Assembly (NCBI RefSeq): GCF_001437425.1
Contig: NZ_JQCD01000004.1
Span: 1 to 59,072, forward strand
Reading direction: 5' to 3'
Origin: Weissella minor
GTDB taxonomy: Bacteria > Bacillota > Bacilli > Lactobacillales > Lactobacillaceae
DNA length: 59,072 nucleotides
Shown here: positions 53,147 to 59,072 of the stretch, in pieces
Layout: each line of letters starts with the position of its first letter
Position numbering within the stretch: position 1 is the stretch's first letter
Made by a program: the position numbers and the translations under genes
The notes under the pieces: generated by a model
What the model was told of the DNA's origin: nothing
What the model saw: only the letters and a program-made list of their open reading frames with translations
Databases searched by the model: none

Positions 53147-53706
53147 GCATTTTCCTCTTTAATCTCTTGAATTGTCGCCATTAACTCAGCTTTGGAAATT
53201 CCAAACATCTGAAGGCGCTTTAAAAATTGTTTACCGTTAACATAGCCCAGTTGCAAGCGCTCCGCCACTTGTTGGCGTAACTGTCCTGTTTGTGGACCAG
53301 CTAATAGGTGTAATTCAATTAAGTCTTGGCGCGTAACATCCGATTGCGTATCATTTGTCGCAACCGTCACAACTTGTGCCAAAGCGTGCTGAATTGTGGC
53401 TGAATCGGCATATTCAATGCCCAAACTATGATGCTTAATTTGACGCCCAGCTTCATCTTTGGTTAAAAATGCATGCTTAGCATCTGGCACGGCCTGCGTA
53501 ATCAGCTGACGCAAACGTTCCCCATTGAAATCAGGGTCGGTAAACACAATGATGCCGCGGGTCGCTGCCGCTGCCTTGATTGCTGCCAAAGTCGACGGAC
53601 TCAAAGCTGACCCATTCGTCTCTAAAGTATCGGCATCCACTGCATGCTGAATGGCTTGTGTATCTGCTTTACCTTCCACAACAAGCACTTCTTGAATTTT
53701 TGACAT
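53143..53706 (-). CDS. rnmV: Ribonuclease M5
   Basis: RNase M5 matures the 5S rRNA precursor by cutting both ends, assisted by ribosomal protein L18. The 187-aa protein has the TOPRIM motifs [11 protein letters not shown] near residue 9 (catalytic Glu) and [12 protein letters not shown] near 56 (DxD). It overlaps tatD by one base and rsmA by four. Its position fits a rRNA-maturation gene group that here lies next to a 5S rRNA. Confidence 0.96.
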   Translation of the reverse strand: MSKIQEVLVVEGKADTQAIQHAVDADTLETNGSALSPSTLAAIKAAAATRGIIVFTDPDFNGERLRQLITQAVPDAKHAFLTKDEAGRQIKHHSLGIEYADSATIQHALAQVVTVATNDTQSDVTRQDLIELHLLAGPQTGQLRQQVAERLQLGYVNGKQFLKRLQMFGISKAELMATIQEIKEENA

Positions 53707-54509
53707 TAGCGCTCAAGCCACAAACGATGGGCATTTTGCGTCGTAATATCTGCCAATTCGTTATAAGTCATGTCTAATTGCTCTGCCATATTTTCAAGGG
53801 TAAAGTGCGTGAACATAGGTTCATTCATCTTACCACGCATAGGTGTTGGCGCTAAGAATGGTGCATCCGTTTCAACCAGAATCCGATCCAAAGGCACGGC
53901 CTTTAAAGCCGCCTTAATATCGTCAGACTTCTTGAATGTGACCATTCCAGAAAAACCAATATACATGCCCAAGTCGACGAAGCGCTTAACTTCTTCTGGA
54001 CCTCCTGAAAATGAGTGCATCACGCCCCCAAATTCTTCAACATGGTGTTCTTGCAACATGCTGTATACATCATCGAAGGCGTCACGTGAATGCACAGTGA
54101 CTGGCAAGTTCTTTTCACGAGCCAAATCCAATTGCGCTCCGAAAACGGCCTTTTGAACTTCAGGCGTTGGATTCTCATCCCAATAATAATCCAAGCCCAT
54201 TTCACCCAAACCAACAACTTTATCGTCATTTGTTTGATCCTTCAAAATCGCTAATTCGGCATCATTAAATTCCTTCGCATCTTCTGGTTGGAAACCAACA
54301 ATTGCGTGGATACCTTCTAATTCATGGGCCATTTCAATGGCACGCGCATTACCAAGGTGGTTATAGCCAACCACGTTCATTTCCATAATGCGATATTCAC
54401 GCGCACGCGCCCAATAAGCTGGCACGTCTTCCATAAATTCATCTTCATTCAAATGGGTGTGTGTATCGTAAGCATCCGTTGGACGCTTCGATGGATCATA
54501 AATTGCCAT
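53706..54509 (-). CDS. tatD: TatD-family metal-dependent deoxyribonuclease
   Basis: TatD proteins are metal-dependent TIM-barrel hydrolases with 3'-5' exonuclease activity on DNA. The 267-aa protein has THTHL near residue 17, GEMGLDYYWDEN near 97, VTVHSRDAFDDVY near 137, GVMHSFSGG near 160 and LVETDAPFLAP near 210. The order metG-tatD-rnmV-rsmA is a conserved one in Firmicutes, interrupted here by an antiporter gene. Confidence 0.95.
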   Translation of the reverse strand: MAIYDPSKRPTDAYDTHTHLNEDEFMEDVPAYWARAREYRIMEMNVVGYNHLGNARAIEMAHELEGIHAIVGFQPEDAKEFNDAELAILKDQTNDDKVVGLGEMGLDYYWDENPTPEVQKAVFGAQLDLAREKNLPVTVHSRDAFDDVYSMLQEHHVEEFGGVMHSFSGGPEEVKRFVDLGMYIGFSGMVTFKKSDDIKAALKAVPLDRILVETDAPFLAPTPMRGKMNEPMFTHFTLENMAEQLDMTYNELADITTQNAHRLWLER

Positions 54510-54589
54510 ATTCTACCTCATTTATTTTAATTACAGTTATAGATAACACTATCATAACAAATAAATCCGCTTTGCTTAAGCTTTATCCA

Positions 54590-54624
54590 CAAAAACAGCC
54601 CGCTAATTTTAGAATTAGCGAGCC
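54590..54624 (-). terminator. Terminator after the antiporter gene
   Basis: Minus-strand stem GGCTCGCTAAT paired with ATTAGCGGGCT (one G-U pair) and a TTTTT run, before tatD. It separates tatD-rnmV-rsmA from the antiporter transcript. Confidence 0.8.
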
Positions 54625-54650
54625 TATTTGCAGATTTGGAAATGAAATGT

Positions 54651-56798
54651 TTATTCCTCTTCTTCGATGGCCAAAACCAAAGCTTGTGCGGCGTTCACTT
54701 CGTCGTACAAAGCCTTTGACAAAGCGGGTGTTAATGCGCCCTTTGTCCGGCCATCTTGGATGTATTGTAATTCAGCTTGCAAGGCATTCATCATCACTTC
54801 TTGCGAAGCCATATTTGAACCAACTGAGTTCTCCACCACATTTTGTTGACGCACTTGAATATTACGCATGGCAACAACTAAACGAGGATTCTCACCAGAA
54901 GCTTCTAATGATTGAATGTCGGCATCAACGGCTGGTCCAGTAACTGCCTGAATCTCTTGGGCTGCAGCTGACCAACGTTCGCGCTGGCGCTTCTTGTATT
55001 GATGTAAATCACTTGGCTTACCTGAAGACTTAATATCAAGCATCTTTTGACGTTCTGCCATCCGCTCTTTGATAAGCGCTTGTTTATCTTCTGGTAGATT
55101 CTGTAGATGCTTTTCTTCATGACGCATATACTTATCAGCACGCTGCTGTTGACGCTTCTTACGACGCCCTTCTGAAACGTGGCGATCAACTAGATGCATC
55201 CAACGTTGCTCAAACGTATGCCAATAAACACGGAAACGATGCTTGGTACCACCCCAACCAAAGCTTCTTGAATTATTTGATAGACGTTGATAGAACATCC
55301 CCGCATCATTTGATAATTGATCAGTATCCATCGCATCTTCAACCGCATCATTCATGACCCGCGTCATACGATTAGATGCTTCAGCCATAATTTTTGGATC
55401 CAGCTGTTCATCACCATAGCCTAATTGGCCTTGCAACTGGCGTGTGACTTGCGTCTTGGTCTTAGGATCCGCTTGAGATTGTTCAACCTCTCGGATTCCT
55501 AAGTTAACCATTTCAAGATGCGCCTTGTCAAAATCGGCCGTATCAAATTCAGCCTTAGCTGCTGGTAACAAACGAGGCAAAACAAGCAATGGCATTACCA
55601 AACTCAAGATAATCACAACTGACGCAATCAGCAAAATATTATTACGGAATGGGAATGCCTTTCCATTGTTCAAAACATAAGGCAATGATAAGGCCATCGC
55701 CATTGTCATCGCTCCATGCACACCACCGACCGCAAAGACCAACGCGTCTTTTTGCTTTTGACCAGGATCAATAAAGCGTTCGACATCTTCCTTTTGTGAG
55801 AAGATCATTGATAGATAACGAATAACTAACATAACGACATAAATGAGAATTCCCATTCCAACCATTGCTAACCAATCAGTTCCCGTTGTATCCACAAAGA
55901 TTTCAACAACACGAACCAACTCAAGTCCTAGCAATACGAACACAATTCCGTTCAAGACTTGAGAAAGCATTTCCCAAACTTGATTTGTTAAATTATTCAG
56001 TTGTGCTGACATAAACTGCATATGCGCACGTTCTTCATTATGAACAACTCCAGCCATAACAACCGCAATAATTCCTGACACATGGAAGACGTGTTCAGCG
56101 ACCAAATAAATGGCAACCGGACTAATGATTTGAATCATAATTTGCGCGGTACTGTCATCTAATTGGAAACGCAACAAGTTTTGACGGATCCAAACAAGTA
56201 ACGCCCCTAAAATCAATCCGACAATTGCACCACCAAAGGCAGCCACTAAGAATTGACGGAAACCTTCAAAGAATGAAAAGTGACCGGTATTCAACCAAAG
56301 CAATGCCAGTTCCAAGACCACCAAACCACTCGCATCATTAAATAGTGATTCCAAGTTCAAGGCCCGTTTAATCCCTGCCGGCATTTCAACGGTTGACGTT
56401 ACAGAATCTAAAGCTGTTGCGTCAGTTGGTATCACAATCGCAGCCAATCCGACTGCTAAAGGCAAAGCCCAATGCAACAAGGCTTGTTCAGTAAATCCCA
56501 ACATGACCACTGTTACAATCGCTAAAATTCCAGCTAAACGAATAATCGCTGAAAAGTTTTTAGAAATCAACCGTGCTTGTGTATGCTGTCCTTCATAAAA
56601 CAATAAAGGTGCAATAATTAACATCAAAAATAAATCTGGTTCCAGATGAATTTGACTTAAGGTACCTGGAATTAACGCTAAAATAATTCCAGCTAGAATT
56701 TGCCAAAAAGCTTTGGGGACTTTTGGAACCAGTTGTGAAAGAAAATTAGCAATAATAATCGCAATCATTATCACCAAAATAACAACTAGATAATTCAT
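54651..56798 (-). CDS. CPA1-family Na+/H+ antiporter with long cytoplasmic tail
   Basis: The 715-aa protein has about 12 membrane segments over residues 1-410, then a cytoplasmic tail of about 300 residues that is helical and highly charged. CPA1 ion-site motifs are visible: PTDATALDS with Asp126, and LNLESLFNDASGLV with Asn154-Asp155. Such antiporters expel Na+ (or K+) in exchange for protons. I start at ATGAATTATC because AGGAGG lies five bases before it; the longer frame adds 10 residues without a site. It sits between metG and tatD, interrupting a usually contiguous group. Confidence 0.92.
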   Translation of the reverse strand: MNYLVVILVIMIAIIIANFLSQLVPKVPKAFWQILAGIILALIPGTLSQIHLEPDLFLMLIIAPLLFYEGQHTQARLISKNFSAIIRLAGILAIVTVVMLGFTEQALLHWALPLAVGLAAIVIPTDATALDSVTSTVEMPAGIKRALNLESLFNDASGLVVLELALLWLNTGHFSFFEGFRQFLVAAFGGAIVGLILGALLVWIRQNLLRFQLDDSTAQIMIQIISPVAIYLVAEHVFHVSGIIAVVMAGVVHNEERAHMQFMSAQLNNLTNQVWEMLSQVLNGIVFVLLGLELVRVVEIFVDTTGTDWLAMVGMGILIYVVMLVIRYLSMIFSQKEDVERFIDPGQKQKDALVFAVGGVHGAMTMAMALSLPYVLNNGKAFPFRNNILLIASVVIILSLVMPLLVLPRLLPAAKAEFDTADFDKAHLEMVNLGIREVEQSQADPKTKTQVTRQLQGQLGYGDEQLDPKIMAEASNRMTRVMNDAVEDAMDTDQLSNDAGMFYQRLSNNSRSFGWGGTKHRFRVYWHTFEQRWMHLVDRHVSEGRRKKRQQQRADKYMRHEEKHLQNLPEDKQALIKERMAERQKMLDIKSSGKPSDLHQYKKRQRERWSAAAQEIQAVTGPAVDADIQSLEASGENPRLVVAMRNIQVRQQNVVENSVGSNMASQEVMMNALQAELQYIQDGRTKGALTPALSKALYDEVNAAQALVLAIEEEE

Positions 56799-56833
56799 AT
56801 ATGCCTCCTGAGGGGTAAATGATGACATAGATT

Positions 56834-56862
56834 AAGGGACCCAATTAATGATTGAGTCCCTT
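56834..56862 (-). terminator. Hairpin after metG
   Basis: AAGGGACTCAAT paired with ATTGGGTCCCTT on the minus strand, loop CATTA. The following T run is short, so it may be a weak terminator or processing site. Confidence 0.5.
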
Positions 56863-56871
56863 AGTGATTGA

Positions 56872-58905
<2,034 letters not shown>

Positions 58906-58943
58906 TTAGTTTATAGAACTATTTCTTATAAATCTTATTTCCA

Positions 58944-58952
58944 ATTATATCA
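58944..58952 (-). promoter_or_regulatory. Extended -10 promoter for metG
   Basis: Minus-strand TGATATAAT, about 85 bases before the metG start, with no strong -35. The leader is too short for a T-box. Confidence 0.45.
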
Positions 58953-59006
58953 ATAAATTAGCGTTATAGATGAACAAATATATCTTTTTTTATTTTTAAT
59001 TGGAAA

Positions 59007-59035
59007 CAAAAAAGCCACCATTTCTGGTAGCTTTT
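59007..59035 (-). terminator. rRNA operon terminator
   Basis: Minus-strand AAAAGCTACC paired with GGTGGCTTTT (one G-U pair), followed by a T run, six bases after the 5S rRNA end. Confidence 0.88.
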
Positions 59036-59039
59036 CGTT

Positions 59040-59072
59040 TGCATTGCGACGTCCTATCCTCGCAGGAAGAGA
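59040..59072 (-). rRNA. 5S ribosomal RNA, 3' end only (partial)
   Basis: The minus strand reads CTGCGAGGATAGGACGTCGC, the conserved 3' end of lactobacillary 5S rRNA (helix IV/V and part of helix I). Only about 32 of 115-118 bases are in the window; the exact 3' end is uncertain by two or three bases. Confidence 0.88.

Overview
The window reads as a housekeeping stretch of a low-GC Gram-positive lactic acid bacterium. The order mfd, flippase, rqcP, divIC, tilS, hpt, ftsH, hslO, lysS, rRNA operon is the classic Lactobacillales arrangement. The 318-aa ThyA, the quinone-type D-lactate dehydrogenase and a salvage-only thiamine operon fit the Leuconostoc/Weissella branch; Weissella is my best guess (inference, not proven). 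Both edges touch rRNA operons on the minus strand: the 3' end of a 5S rRNA at the right edge, and tandem rRNA promoters plus a pre-16S leader at the left edge. The 59-kb segment therefore lies between two co-oriented rrn operons.

Layout. 1-13.2 kb, minus strand: rrn promoters, lysS, hslO, ftsH, hpt, tilS, divIC, rqcP, a MurJ/SpoVB-like flippase, mfd and pth. 13.4-17.5 kb: a YhgE/Pip membrane protein with a divergent TetR regulator, then a CBS-ACT protein. 17.5-22.1 kb: pyrB alone behind a PyrR-type attenuator, arcA alone with an ARG-box-like site, and dld. 22.1-28.5 kb: a COG4586/4587/3694 ABC exporter, a MacAB-like exporter with a palindromic operator in its promoter, and a membrane protein with a charged Lys/Ala-rich segment. 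28.7-31.7 kb: thiM-thiD-thiE-tenA under a TPP riboswitch. 31.8-39.9 kb: a two-gene ABC-2 exporter, small membrane proteins, a YihY protein, uppP, a PspC protein, a FemAB-family aminoacyl transferase and a tandem pair of CPBP intramembrane proteases. 39.9-45 kb: a phnD-C-E-E transporter with a 5'-nucleotidase family enzyme. 45-49.4 kb: an LCP cell-wall ligase, thyA, comEB, veg and ilvE. 49.4-59 kb: two tandem CNNM/CorC proteins, rsmA, rnmV, tatD, a CPA1 Na+/H+ antiporter and metG, ending at the 5S rRNA.

How the genes work together. Translation and rRNA maturation genes (lysS, metG, pth, tilS, rsmA, rnmV, rqcP) cluster beside the rRNA operons. Cell-envelope functions recur: divIC, two flippase/lipid-carrier functions, FemAB, LCP, YhgE and CPBP. 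Pyrimidine and thymidylate supply is represented by pyrB, comEB and thyA.

The most notable observations are an Hsp33 that has lost all four redox/zinc cysteines within a broadly cysteine-poor set of proteins; Asp in place of Cys at the catalytic-loop position of both thiazole and HMP kinases; a non-lipidated phosphonate-type binding protein; and several promoter dyads with no assigned regulator. No prophage, insertion sequence, CRISPR array or complete tRNA gene was seen. I found no convincing large undescribed multi-gene system.
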